Shown here: positions 1-5,448 of the stretch, one piece after another
How positions within the stretch are numbered: position 1 is the stretch's first letter
How the letters are laid out: each line of letters begins with the position of its first letter
Source of the DNA: Nocardioidaceae bacterium
Lineage (GTDB): Bacteria; Actinomycetota; Actinomycetes; Propionibacteriales; Nocardioidaceae
Direction of reading: 5' to 3'
DNA length: 6,130 bases
NCBI GenBank assembly: GCA_020438665.1
Contig: JAGQUE010000257.1
Location: 1 to 6,130 of the forward strand
The notes under the pieces: model-generated
What the model saw: only the letters and a program-made list of their open reading frames with translations
Database searches by the model: none
What the model was told of the DNA's origin: nothing
Made by a program: the position numbers and the translations under genes

Positions 1-239
1 AGCAGGTCGCGGCCGGTGATGCCGACGTCGAGGGTGCCTTCGCCGACATAGAGGGCGATGTCGCGCGGTCGCAGATAGAAGAACTCGACGCCGTTCTCGG
101 CGTCGGTGAGCGTGAGCTCCTTGGCGTCCTGGCGCTGCCGGTAGCCGGACTCCCGGAGGATGTCGGCGGCCGACAGGGACAGGGCGCCCTTGTTGGGGAC
201 GGCGACTCGCAGCAGTCGGCCGTTGGTGGTCTGGGTCAT
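1..239 (-). CDS. hisG: ATP phosphoribosyltransferase HisG (N-terminal part, cut by window edge)
   Basis: HisG catalyses the first step of histidine biosynthesis in the cytoplasm: ATP plus PRPP gives phosphoribosyl-ATP. Only the first 79 complete codons are inside the window; the frame is open at base 1. The visible protein carries [11 protein letters not shown] (residues 11-21), the PNKG element at the start of the catalytic domain. It also has [16 protein letters not shown] (51-66) and DVGITGRDL (71-79), all characteristic of HisG and close to mycobacterial HisG. The ATG at 239-237 lies 7 bases after the hisE stop, with a GAGAG ribosome-binding sequence that overlaps the hisE TGA, so the two genes are almost certainly co-transcribed and probably translationally coupled. 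Whether this is the long form with the C-terminal regulatory domain (usual in actinobacteria, histidine-inhibited) cannot be seen here. Confidence 0.95.
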   Translation of the reverse strand, partial: MTQTTNGRLLRVAVPNKGALSLSAADILRESGYRQRQDAKELTLTDAENGVEFFYLRPRDIALYVGEGTLDVGITGRDL

Positions 240-246
240 CGTTCTC

Positions 247-510
247 TCACAGGTGGCTATAGACGTCGTCGAGGGTCAGCCCGCTGGCCAGCATGAGGAC
301 CTGGGCGTGGTAGAGCAGCTGGCTGATCTCCTCGGCGGCCCGCTCGGGTCCCTCGTGCTCGGCGGCCATCCAGGACTCGGCGGCCTCCTCGACCAGCTTC
401 TTGCCGATCGCATGGACGCCGGCATCGAGCTGCGCCACGGTGCCGGACCCCTCCGGGCGGGTGCGGGCCTTGTCACTGAGCTCGGCCCACAGCTCCTCGA
501 ACGTCTTCAC
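247..510 (-). CDS. hisE: Phosphoribosyl-ATP pyrophosphatase HisE
   Basis: HisE hydrolyses phosphoribosyl-ATP to phosphoribosyl-AMP and pyrophosphate, the second step of histidine synthesis, directly after HisG. The product is 87 residues, the normal size of stand-alone actinobacterial HisE (no HisI domain). The all-alpha MazG-like fold is indicated by [18 protein letters not shown] (2-19), GSGTV (21-25), the acidic metal-binding helix [10 protein letters not shown] (36-45) and EEISQLLYH (60-68). It ends DDVYSHL, as is common in the family. I chose the GTG at 510-508 because homologues begin with (M/V)KTFEELxAEL. Another in-frame GTG at 537 would add nine residues with no family support. Neither start has a good Shine-Dalgarno. 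A TAGGCT hexamer at 519-524 (minus strand), 8 bases before the GTG, could be a -10 box for a leaderless transcript, but this is inference. The gene follows ribH by 88 bases and precedes hisG by 7. Confidence 0.93.
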   Translation of the reverse strand: MKTFEELWAELSDKARTRPEGSGTVAQLDAGVHAIGKKLVEEAAESWMAAEHEGPERAAEEISQLLYHAQVLMLASGLTLDDVYSHL

Positions 511-566
511 GGGCGCCAAGCCTAAGCCCCCGCACACCGACGCCGCGCATCGCTGCCTGCGGCGAG

Positions 567-595
567 ATCGGCGCCGGTCCGGCGCGCCGGCCGAT
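567..595 (-). repeat. GC-rich inverted repeat between ribH and hisE
   Basis: This 29-base stretch in the ribH-hisE gap has complementary ends (ATCGGC at one end, GCCGAT at the other). It also contains two mutually exclusive symmetric elements: the perfect 12-base palindrome CCGGCGCGCCGG (579-590) and GCGCCGG-T-CCGGCGC (571-585). As RNA it would fold into a very stable hairpin just after the ribH stop. No run of U follows on the minus strand, so an ordinary intrinsic terminator is not supported. It may slow polymerase, protect or process the rib mRNA end, or simply reflect high GC content. The remaining bases between ribH and hisE show nothing else clear. Confidence 0.35.
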
Positions 596-598
596 GGG

Positions 599-1087
599 TC
601 AGTCGCGGTAGCCGCGGCGTACCTTGCGCAGCGTCTGGGCCGTCACCAGGGCGGCCGACATGGCCTCATAGCCCTTGTCCTCGCGGGAGTTGAGCAGCCC
701 GGCCCGATCGAGCGCCTGGGCCTCGTCGTCGCAGGTCAGCAGGCCGAAGCCGATCGGGGTCCCGGTGTCGAGTGCCACCCGGTTGAGCCCGTCGGTGGCG
801 GCCGCGCAGACATAGTCGAAGTGTGGGGTGCCGCCGCGGATGACCACGCCGAGCGCGACCACGGCGTCGTACTTCTGGGCCGCCAGGGCGCCGGCGACCA
901 CGGGCAGCTCGTAGCTGCCGGGCACGCGGACGATGACGGGGGCCTCCACGCGGTAGTCCTTGGCAGCGCGCAGGGCGCCGTCGATGAGGCCGTCCATGAC
1001 CTCCTGGTGCCAGGAGGCGGCGACCACCGCCACCCGGAAGTCGTGGCAGTCGAGGGGCTTCTGTTCGGGTGCTCCGGCGCCGCTCAT
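599..1087 (-). CDS. ribH: 6,7-dimethyl-8-ribityllumazine synthase (lumazine synthase)
   Basis: RibH condenses 5-amino-6-ribitylamino-uracil with 3,4-dihydroxy-2-butanone 4-phosphate to give lumazine, the substrate of riboflavin synthase. The 162-residue length fits the family, whose members assemble as pentamers or 60-mer capsids in the cytoplasm. Visible signatures are the aromatic substrate-stacking residue in ASWHQEV (W26), VPGSYELP (55-62), [16 protein letters not shown] (78-93) with the catalytic-type histidine H89, PIGFGLLT (111-118), and QALDRAG with the conserved arginine R128. The C-terminal [11 protein letters not shown] segment resembles the usual NKGxEAA region. The ATG at 1087-1085 overlaps the ribBA stop in an ATGA, and AGAGGA lies about 9 bases upstream inside ribBA. 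That suggests translational coupling to ribBA. It is the last rib gene of the operon. Confidence 0.97.
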   Translation of the reverse strand: MSGAGAPEQKPLDCHDFRVAVVAASWHQEVMDGLIDGALRAAKDYRVEAPVIVRVPGSYELPVVAGALAAQKYDAVVALGVVIRGGTPHFDYVCAAATDGLNRVALDTGTPIGFGLLTCDDEAQALDRAGLLNSREDKGYEAMSAALVTAQTLRKVRRGYRD

Positions 1088-2325
1088 GCGCGGTGTCCTC
1101 TCGTGATCGGCAGGTGGGGCAGGTCGTGCCCCATCCGGTCCCGCTTTGTCTGCAGATAGGCCAGGTTGTGGTCGTTGGGCCGCGGGGTCAACCCCACCCG
1201 CTCGGCCACCGGGATCCCGAACTCCTCCATGCTGGCGGTCTTGTCAGGGTTGTTGGTGAGGAGGCGTACGGCGCCGACGCCGAGGTCGCGCAGGATCTGG
1301 GTCGCCGTGCCGTAGTGACGAGTATCGGCCGGCAGCCCCAGGTCGAGGTTGGCGTCGACCGTGTCACGCCCGCCGTCCTGGAGCTGGTAGGCCTGCAGCT
1401 TGGCGACCAGGCCGATCCCGCGGCCCTCGTGACCGCGAAGATAGACCACGACGCCACTCCCCGCCTCGACGATGCGCGCCATCGCCTCCTCCAGCTGGGG
1501 GCCGCAGTCGCAGCGGAAGCTGCCGAAGACGTCACCGGTCAGGCACTCGGAGTGCACCCGGGTCAGCACGGGTTCGGGGCCGGTGATGTCGCCGTGGATG
1601 AGGGCGATGTGCTCGCTGTCGTCGACGGTGACGCGATACCCGACGGCGGTGAACTCACCGTGGCTGGTGGGCAGCCGCGTCTCGGCGACGCGGACGGCGT
1701 GCAGCTCGGTGCGACGCCGAAAGCGGACGAGGTCCTCGATCGAGATCATCGCCAGCCCGTGCTCGTCGGCGAACTCCCTCAGCTGGGGGCCGCGCTTCAT
1801 GGTGCCGTCGTCGTTGACGACCTCGACGAGGACACCGGCGGGGGTCAGCCCGGCGAGCCGGGCCAGGTCGACGGCGGCCTCGGTGTGGCCCCGGCGCACG
1901 AGGACGCCGCCCTCGCGGTAGCGCAGCGGGAAGACATGGCCGGGGCGGGTGATCTCCCACGGCTCGGTCGCCGAGTCGGCGAGCACCTTGACGGTGTGGG
2001 CGCGGTCGGCCGCCGAGATCCCGGTGGAGACGCCGTCGCGGGCGTCGACGGAGATCGTGTAGGCGGTCCGCATCCGGTCCTCGTTGTCGGGCGTCATCAG
2101 CGGGAGGTCGAGCCGGTCGAGCATGTCGGCCGGCATCGGCACGCAGATGACGCCGCTGGAGTAGCGGATCGTGAAGGCCATCAGCTCCGGGGTCGCCTTG
2201 GCCGCGGCGAAGATGATGTCGCCCTCGTTCTCGCGGTCCTCGTCATCGACAACCACGACCGCCCGGCCGGCGGCGATGTCGGTGATCGCACGCTCGACCG
2301 GGTCCAGCCGCAGCACCTCGCTCAT
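1084..2325 (-). CDS. ribBA: Bifunctional 3,4-dihydroxy-2-butanone-4-phosphate synthase / GTP cyclohydrolase II
   Basis: This protein supplies both riboflavin precursors. The N-terminal domain makes 3,4-dihydroxy-2-butanone 4-phosphate from ribulose 5-phosphate, and the C-terminal domain opens GTP to the diaminopyrimidine. It has 413 residues, normal for the fusion. The DHBP synthase domain (about 1-202) shows the acidic metal/substrate loop [10 protein letters not shown] (27-36), [15 protein letters not shown] (97-111), RPGHVFPL (127-134) and [12 protein letters not shown] (146-157). The GTP cyclohydrolase II domain (about 206-400) has zinc-ligand cysteines C261, C272 and C274 in [16 protein letters not shown], then [12 protein letters not shown] (295-306) and LLTNNPDK (355-362). 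Both active sites look intact. The open frame runs on upstream of this start, but the ATG at 2325-2323 has GGAGG 7 bases before it and forms an ATGA overlap with the ribM stop, and the protein there begins like known DHBP synthases. Confidence 0.97.
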   Translation of the reverse strand: MSEVLRLDPVERAITDIAAGRAVVVVDDEDRENEGDIIFAAAKATPELMAFTIRYSSGVICVPMPADMLDRLDLPLMTPDNEDRMRTAYTISVDARDGVSTGISAADRAHTVKVLADSATEPWEITRPGHVFPLRYREGGVLVRRGHTEAAVDLARLAGLTPAGVLVEVVNDDGTMKRGPQLREFADEHGLAMISIEDLVRFRRRTELHAVRVAETRLPTSHGEFTAVGYRVTVDDSEHIALIHGDITGPEPVLTRVHSECLTGDVFGSFRCDCGPQLEEAMARIVEAGSGVVVYLRGHEGRGIGLVAKLQAYQLQDGGRDTVDANLDLGLPADTRHYGTATQILRDLGVGAVRLLTNNPDKTASMEEFGIPVAERVGLTPRPNDHNLAYLQTKRDRMGHDLPHLPITRGHRA

Positions 2326-3023
2326 GCAAGCGCCTCCGAGCGGGCGGCATCGTCGTCCGTGCCGGCACCGTCCTCGAGGCGGCGGCTGACGCGGACCCAG
2401 GTGAAGAACCCGACGACCACGAAGCCGGCATAGAACAGGTACATCCCCGCGGTCGGGTAGTAGCCGGCCTGGAGCAGGGTGGTCACCCCGACCACGTCGA
2501 CGAGGATCCAGATCAGCCAGAACTCCACCCAGCCGCGCGCCATGCCATAGGTGGCCAGCATGGAGCCGGCGAGGATCCAGGCCTCGGTGGTCGGGTTCCA
2601 GGAGCCGATCTGCTGGAGCAGGAGGTAGGCCGCGGCATAGCCGACGACGCCGAGGCCGACCAGCCCGAGCCGCTCGCGGGCGGTCGCCCAGCGCGGGGCG
2701 ATGGCGCCACCGTCGGCGGCGCCGCCCTCGGACCGCAGCCTCGCCCAGCGGACCCATCCATAGAGCGCCATCGCGATGAAGAACACCTGGCGTCCGGCCT
2801 GGCCCCAGAGCGGCTCGGTCGTGACACCGCTGAGCTGGCCGGACACGAACACGGTGAACAGGAGCACGTTGCCGACGAGTCCCACGGGCCACGCCCAGAC
2901 CAGCCGACGCATGCCGAGCAGGGCGCTCGCCAGGCCGAACAGGTTGCCGACGACCTCGCGCACCGACAGGGTGCCGCCGCCGACGTGGAACTGGCCGTTG
3001 AGCAGCCAGTCGAGCAGGTTCAT
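2322..3023 (-). CDS. ribM: PnuC-family riboflavin transporter RibM
   Basis: This is a 233-residue membrane protein of the PnuC fold. PnuC proteins carry nicotinamide riboside, but actinobacterial members encoded inside FMN-riboswitch rib operons (RibM of Corynebacterium glutamicum and Streptomyces davawensis) carry riboflavin by facilitated diffusion. The location between ribE and ribBA is the reason for that assignment. Hydrophobic segments lie at about 24-37, 43-60, 75-93, 119-138, 147-162, 166-184 and 190-210, fitting a seven-helix topology. Family-like motifs are [12 protein letters not shown] (43-54), [12 protein letters not shown] (85-96), [13 protein letters not shown] (165-177) and MYLFYAGF (194-201). 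The tail after 211 is charged and probably cytoplasmic. The ATG at 3023 overlaps the ribE stop (ATGA) and has GAGGAG 5 bases upstream. The substrate is inferred from context; nicotinamide riboside remains possible. Confidence 0.88.
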   Translation of the reverse strand: MNLLDWLLNGQFHVGGGTLSVREVVGNLFGLASALLGMRRLVWAWPVGLVGNVLLFTVFVSGQLSGVTTEPLWGQAGRQVFFIAMALYGWVRWARLRSEGGAADGGAIAPRWATARERLGLVGLGVVGYAAAYLLLQQIGSWNPTTEAWILAGSMLATYGMARGWVEFWLIWILVDVVGVTTLLQAGYYPTAGMYLFYAGFVVVGFFTWVRVSRRLEDGAGTDDDAARSEALA

Positions 3024-3655
3024 GCCGTCTCCTCGGGGGATGTGGATGTGGTGGCGGTGGTGCCGGCACGGCCGGCGAGCAGGCGCTCGACATATTTGGC
3101 GAGCACGTCGACCTCGAGGTTGACCTGCTCGCCGGGGGTCCGGGTGCCGAGCGTGGTGCGGGTCAGGGTCTCGGGGATCAGCGAGACGGTGAAGGACGTG
3201 TCGGTCACGTCGACGACGGTGAGCGACACCCCATCGACGGCGATCGAACCCTTGGCGACGAGGTAGCGCGCCATCCCGGGCGGCAGACCGATCTCGACGA
3301 CCTCCCAGTGCTCGCTGGGGGTGCGGGCCAGCACGGTGCCGACGCCGTCGACGTGACCTTGGACGATGTGGCCGCCCAGCCGTTGGTCCGCGCATACGGC
3401 GCGCTCGAGGTTGACGCGGTCGCCGGCGCCCAGGGCACCCAGCGCGGTCTTGTCGAGGGTCTCCTGCATGACGTCGGCCGTCCAGGTCACCCCGTCGGTG
3501 GCGGCGACGGTCAGGCAACAGCCGTTGACGGCGATCGAGTCGCCGAGGTGGACGTCGTCGAGCACGGTGCTGGCGGCGACGGTCAGGCGGATCGCGTCGG
3601 CCCGGACGTCGATGCCCTCGACGGTGCCGAGCTCCTCGATGATGCCGGTGAACAT
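3020..3655 (-). CDS. ribE: Riboflavin synthase, alpha chain
   Basis: This enzyme dismutates two molecules of 6,7-dimethyl-8-ribityllumazine to riboflavin and the ribitylamino-pyrimidine, the final step of the pathway. The 211-residue protein has the expected two tandem lumazine-binding barrels. Barrel 1 (about 1-97) opens with [10 protein letters not shown], whose N-terminal MFTG is part of the active site, and contains [13 protein letters not shown] (38-50). Barrel 2 (about 98-195) begins at QGHVDGVG (99-106) and contains [12 protein letters not shown] (136-147); D141 and S144 match the catalytic-region Asp/Ser of the E. coli enzyme. [12 protein letters not shown] (159-170) is the repeat-2 counterpart of [12 protein letters not shown] (62-73). 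The last ~15 residues are Thr/Ser-rich and variable. The ATG lies 2 bases after the ribD stop (TGACCATG), with AGGTGG about 7 bases upstream. The stop overlaps the ribM start by 4 bases. Some species call this gene ribC. Confidence 0.97.
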   Translation of the reverse strand: MFTGIIEELGTVEGIDVRADAIRLTVAASTVLDDVHLGDSIAVNGCCLTVAATDGVTWTADVMQETLDKTALGALGAGDRVNLERAVCADQRLGGHIVQGHVDGVGTVLARTPSEHWEVVEIGLPPGMARYLVAKGSIAVDGVSLTVVDVTDTSFTVSLIPETLTRTTLGTRTPGEQVNLEVDVLAKYVERLLAGRAGTTATTSTSPEETA

Positions 3656-3657
3656 GG

Positions 3658-4701
3658 TCAGGCCACCTTGGGGTCGTGGGGGGTCATGGTCAGGCGGACG
3701 TTGGGGTCGGCGTCCTCGCCGACGACGGTCACGTCGGTGACGTCGAGGTGGAGGGCCTCGGTGATGGTCGTGATCCCGAGGTCACCGACGGCGGAGCGGC
3801 CGGCGCCCAGCAGCATCGGGGCGACATAGGTGACGACCTCGTCGACGAGTCCGGCGCCGAGGAACGCCGCGGCCAGCGTGGGGCCGCCCTCGAGGAAGAC
3901 GTGCTGCCGGTCGCGGGCGAACAGCTCCTTGAGCGCGTCGTGCGGGTCGCGGGTGCGCAGCAGGACGGTCTCGGCGGCGTCGTCGAAGACCCGGCGGCCG
4001 GTGTCGAGGTCGCGCAGCCCCATGACCGCCCGCAGCGGCTGGCGCGGCAGCGGCTGGTCGTCGGCATCGCGGACGGTGAGCCGCGGGTCGTCGACCTCGA
4101 TGGTGTTGGTGCCGACCAGCATCGTGTCGCACAACGCCCGGAGCCGGTGGGTGTCGAGCCGAGCCGCACGGGAGCTGACCCAGCGGCTCGTGCCGTCGGC
4201 CGCAGCGCTCCGGCCGTCGAGGGTGGTGGCGAACTTCCAGGTCACGAACGGCCGTCCCCGGTCCATCGCGAACGTCCAGACCCGGTTGAGCGCCCGGGCC
4301 TCGTCCTCGAGCAGCCCCGACTCGACGTCCACCCCCGCGGCGCGCAGCCGCGCCGCTCCCCCGGCCGCGACCGGGTTGGGGTCGGGCTGGGCCAGCACCA
4401 CCCGACGTACGCCGGCCGCGACGAGCGCCTCGCTGCACGGCCCGGTGCGGCCGGTGTGGTTGCAGGGCTCGAGCGTCACGACGGCGGTGCCGCCGCCCGC
4501 CGCGCCACCGGCCTGCTGGAGCGCGTCGATCTCGGCGTGCGGTGAGCCGGCACCGCGGTGGAACCCTTCGGCGACCACCTCGCCGTCGGGCCCCAGGACC
4601 ACGCAGCCGACCCGAGGATTGGGCCCGAGCGGTACGCCGGGGGTCGCGGCCAGGGCCAGGGCGCGCGTCATCGCGCGGCGCTCCGCCTCACTGGCTGCCA
4701 T
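3658..4701 (-). CDS. ribD: Bifunctional diaminohydroxyphosphoribosylaminopyrimidine deaminase / 5-amino-6-(5-phosphoribosylamino)uracil reductase
   Basis: RibD performs two consecutive steps after GTP cyclohydrolase II: zinc-dependent deamination of the pyrimidine ring, then NADPH-dependent reduction of the ribosyl side chain. It has 347 residues. The deaminase domain (about 8-145) shows NPRVGCVV (28-35) and the zinc site H55-A-E57 with C80 and C89 in PCNHTGRTGPC; E57 is the expected proton shuttle. The reductase domain (about 150-345) has TWKFATTLDGR (154-164), the SRWVSS segment (172-177; many homologues have WITG or WITS), VGTNTIEVDDPRLTVR (196-211) and the cofactor-site LEGGPTL (270-276). 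Both domains look intact. The ATG at 4701-4699 has GAGGGG 6 bases upstream. It is the first gene behind the FMN riboswitch, whose expression platform can mask that ribosome-binding site. An ATG at 4715 is out of frame. Confidence 0.97.
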   Translation of the reverse strand: MAASEAERRAMTRALALAATPGVPLGPNPRVGCVVLGPDGEVVAEGFHRGAGSPHAEIDALQQAGGAAGGGTAVVTLEPCNHTGRTGPCSEALVAAGVRRVVLAQPDPNPVAAGGAARLRAAGVDVESGLLEDEARALNRVWTFAMDRGRPFVTWKFATTLDGRSAAADGTSRWVSSRAARLDTHRLRALCDTMLVGTNTIEVDDPRLTVRDADDQPLPRQPLRAVMGLRDLDTGRRVFDDAAETVLLRTRDPHDALKELFARDRQHVFLEGGPTLAAAFLGAGLVDEVVTYVAPMLLGAGRSAVGDLGITTITEALHLDVTDVTVVGEDADPNVRLTMTPHDPKVA

Positions 4702-4705
4702 CGAA

Positions 4706-4738
4706 GGCCCCTCATGTCCGGTCGCGGACTCCGGGGCC
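4706..4738 (-). promoter_or_regulatory. Ribosome-binding-site sequestering hairpin of the FMN riboswitch
   Basis: On the minus strand, GGCCCC (4738-4733) is exactly complementary to GGGGCC (4711-4706), which forms most of the ribD Shine-Dalgarno GAGGGG. Between these arms a second perfect stem, GUCCG (4729-4725) with CGGAC (4720-4716), closes a CGAC tetraloop. The nested structure would hide the ribosome-binding site and lies immediately before the ribD ATG. No U-tract follows. Translational control (sequestration when FMN is bound) is therefore more likely than transcription termination. The pairing is read from the sequence; the switch direction is inferred from the FMN riboswitch class. 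Confidence 0.7.
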
Positions 4739-4770
4739 GCACAGCCGCCCGGACGTCACCGGATGGCGAC

Positions 4771-4785
4771 GCACGGATGCCGTGC
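4771..4785 (-). repeat. Hairpin directly after the FMN aptamer
   Basis: GCACGG (4785-4780 on the minus strand), a CAU loop and CCGUGC (4776-4771) form a perfect 6-bp stem three bases after the aptamer P1 helix. The following bases are GUCGCC rather than U-rich, so it is not a standard terminator. It may be a spacer helix or part of the switch, because the GCACG strand can also pair with CGUGC just 5' of the aptamer (4909-4905). Confidence 0.45.
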
Positions 4786-4788
4786 TTT

Positions 4789-4906
4789 GCTCTTCCCATC
4801 CGGACTTTGACCGTCGGTCCAGGAGTTCCACCTGGTCAACCGACCGCTGGCTGCGGCCGGGTCGCGGACTTTCACCGCCGGTGCGGAATTTCACCGCCCC
4901 CAGAGC
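4789..4906 (-). promoter_or_regulatory. FMN riboswitch aptamer (RFN element)
   Basis: The minus strand carries the conserved RFN landmarks in order. GCUCU (4906-4902) closes P1 with AGAGC (4793-4789). Next come GGUGAAAUUCCGCACCGGCGGU, read in two overlapping parts as GGUGAAAUUCCGC and CACCGGCGGU, then GAAAGUCCGCGACC, each close to the class consensus. A variable stem follows, GGCCGC/GCGGUC. P5 is CCAGG (4835-4831) with CCUGG (4823-4819) around UGGAACU. The 3' block is GACCGACGGUCAAAGUCCG followed by GAUGGGAAGAGC. All helices can form, so it should bind FMN and repress the rib operon when flavin is plentiful. It stands upstream of ribD and by position controls ribD, ribE, ribM, ribBA and ribH together, and possibly hisE-hisG if transcription reads through. 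Confidence 0.96.
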
Positions 4907-4909
4907 ACG

Positions 4910-4925
4910 CGAGTTCGAGAACTCG
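4910..4925. repeat. 16-bp inverted repeat just upstream of the FMN aptamer
   Basis: CGAGTTC-GA-GAACTCG is a perfect 7-bp inverted repeat with a 2-base centre, ending three bases before the aptamer's P1 strand. If transcribed it would make a 6-bp hairpin with a CUCG loop in the rib leader. If not, it may be a protein-binding site near the rib promoter. Its half-sites do not match the marR-proximal repeat. The function is unknown. Confidence 0.5.
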
Positions 4926-4934
4926 TCGGTTCCA

Positions 4935-4945
4935 GTGTGCCACAC
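4935..4945. repeat. Short inverted repeat GTGTG-C-CACAC in the divergent control region
   Basis: A perfect 5-bp inverted repeat with a 1-base centre lies nine bases from the 4910-4925 repeat. It is short enough to arise by chance in GC-rich DNA. It is recorded because it lies where a rib operon promoter would be expected. No clear -35/-10 pair was recognised in 4907-4979. Confidence 0.25.
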
Positions 4946-4979
4946 CCCCGCGCTCCCCGGCGGGTCCGTCCGGCGATTT

Positions 4980-4996
4980 GCATAGGCAGCCTATGC
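4980..4996. promoter_or_regulatory. Probable MarR operator (17-bp perfect inverted repeat)
   Basis: GCATAGG-CAG-CCTATGC is a perfect inverted repeat with 7-bp arms, the size and symmetry expected for a dimeric MarR-family repressor. It lies exactly at the 5' end of the marR gene and includes the ATG at 4993-4995. It is more A/T-rich than its surroundings and also contains possible -10 boxes in both directions (TATGCT at 4992-4997 on plus, TAGGCT at 4993-4988 on minus). Binding here would block marR and the transporter gene, and possibly affect the divergent rib promoter. The repeat is directly visible; the binding protein is inferred from its position. Confidence 0.65.
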
Positions 4997-4997
4997 T
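4992..4997 (+). promoter_or_regulatory. Candidate -10 box for a leaderless marR transcript
   Basis: TATGCT fits the TAnnnT pattern of actinobacterial -10 elements and lies 7 bases before an in-frame GTG (5005), the spacing expected when transcription starts at the start codon. No convincing -35 is visible 16-18 bases upstream. It lies half inside the inverted repeat, which would suit repression. This is a tentative call. Confidence 0.3.
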
Positions 4998-5448
4998 TCT
5001 CCGAGTGGACCCAGCCCTCGACCTCGGCTCCCGGCTGCTCACGACGGTGGCTCGGCTCAACCGCTGGGCTACCCGTCAGGCCGTGCTGCCCGACTCCACA
5101 GCGTCCCTGCGCACGCTCGCGCTGATCGACGAGCTGGGCGACGCCCGGCTGGGCGACCTGGCCCGGGCCGACCACTGCAGCCAGCCCACGATGACCGGGC
5201 AGGTGACCCGGCTCGCCGACGCGGGCTGGGTGCGCCGGACCCCCGACCCCGCGGACGCCCGGGCCGTCCGGGTCGCACTGACGGACGCCGGCGCCGAGCG
5301 GCTTCGGACCGTGCGCGCCCGCCGGGCCGACGTCCTACGCCCTGCGCTCGCGCGGCTCAGCGACGACGAGCGGCGCATCCTCGCCGCGGCCGCCGAGATC
5401 CTGGCGCGGCTCACCAGCGACACGACTGAGGAGGCAGCGCCCCGATGA
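4993..5448 (+). CDS. MarR-family transcriptional regulator
   Basis: This is a winged helix-turn-helix regulator of 151 residues from the ATG, normal for the family. Such proteins act as dimers, usually repressing their own operon until a small ligand is bound. Helix 1 (about 9-32) is a dimerisation region. The helix-turn-helix is ARLGDLARADHCSQPTMTGQVTRLADAG (51-78; recognition helix about 63-76). The wing is WVRRTPDPADARAVRVALTDAG (79-100), the family's hallmark DxRAxxxxLTxxG. Residues 105-145 form the C-terminal dimerisation helices. The start is uncertain. The ATG at 4993 has a weak AGG six bases upstream but lies inside the inverted repeat. GTG at 5005 would give 147 residues and fits a leaderless transcript. 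The stop overlaps the transporter start as ATGA, so the two genes form one unit. The ligand is unknown. Confidence 0.92.
   Translation: MLLRVDPALDLGSRLLTTVARLNRWATRQAVLPDSTASLRTLALIDELGDARLGDLARADHCSQPTMTGQVTRLADAGWVRRTPDPADARAVRVALTDAGAERLRTVRARRADVLRPALARLSDDERRILAAAAEILARLTSDTTEEAAPR

Noticed and set aside
567..595. Intrinsic transcription terminator after ribH
   Set aside because: The inverted repeat is strong, but no U-run follows it on the minus strand, and hisE follows closely in the same direction.
1069..2433. A 454-codon open frame on the plus strand, antisense to ribBA and the end of ribM
   Set aside because: Its translation is low-complexity in Gly, Val, Asp, Arg and Gln with no recognisable domain. 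The opposite strand encodes a fully recognisable RibBA. It is a by-product of GC-rich third codon positions.
2326..3093. Upstream in-frame extension of ribBA through ribM on the same strand
   Set aside because: The extra residues are Arg/Pro/Ala-rich out-of-frame reading of ribM. The ATG at 2325 has GGAGG upstream, overlaps the ribM stop as ATGA, and begins a normal DHBP synthase N-terminus.
3024..3518. Upstream in-frame extension of ribM into ribE
   Set aside because: The added sequence is an Arg-rich shadow of riboflavin synthase. The ATG at 3023 with GAGGAG starts a membrane protein of normal length.
4668..4715. Out-of-frame ATG at 4715 (minus) giving a 15-codon upstream frame that overlaps the ribD start
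   Set aside because: It has no Shine-Dalgarno and lies inside the sequestering hairpin. Nothing supports its translation, though it could be noted if ribosome profiling shows otherwise.
3676..4810. Long plus-strand open frames antisense to ribD and its leader (3676-4545 and 3830-4810)
   Set aside because: No motif, composition typical of mirror frames, and complete overlap with intact ribD and the FMN riboswitch.
4910..4925. LexA (SOS) box at the CGAGTTCGAGAACTCG repeat
   Set aside because: Actinobacterial and Bacillus LexA sites have GAAC-N4-GTTC. Here the half-sites are in the opposite order with a 2-base gap (GTTC-N2-GAAC).
4558..4992. Extended MarR start giving a 296-residue protein from 4558
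   Set aside because: The added region is antisense to ribD and runs through the FMN riboswitch. MarR proteins of this type are about 145-160 residues, and the fold begins after 4993.
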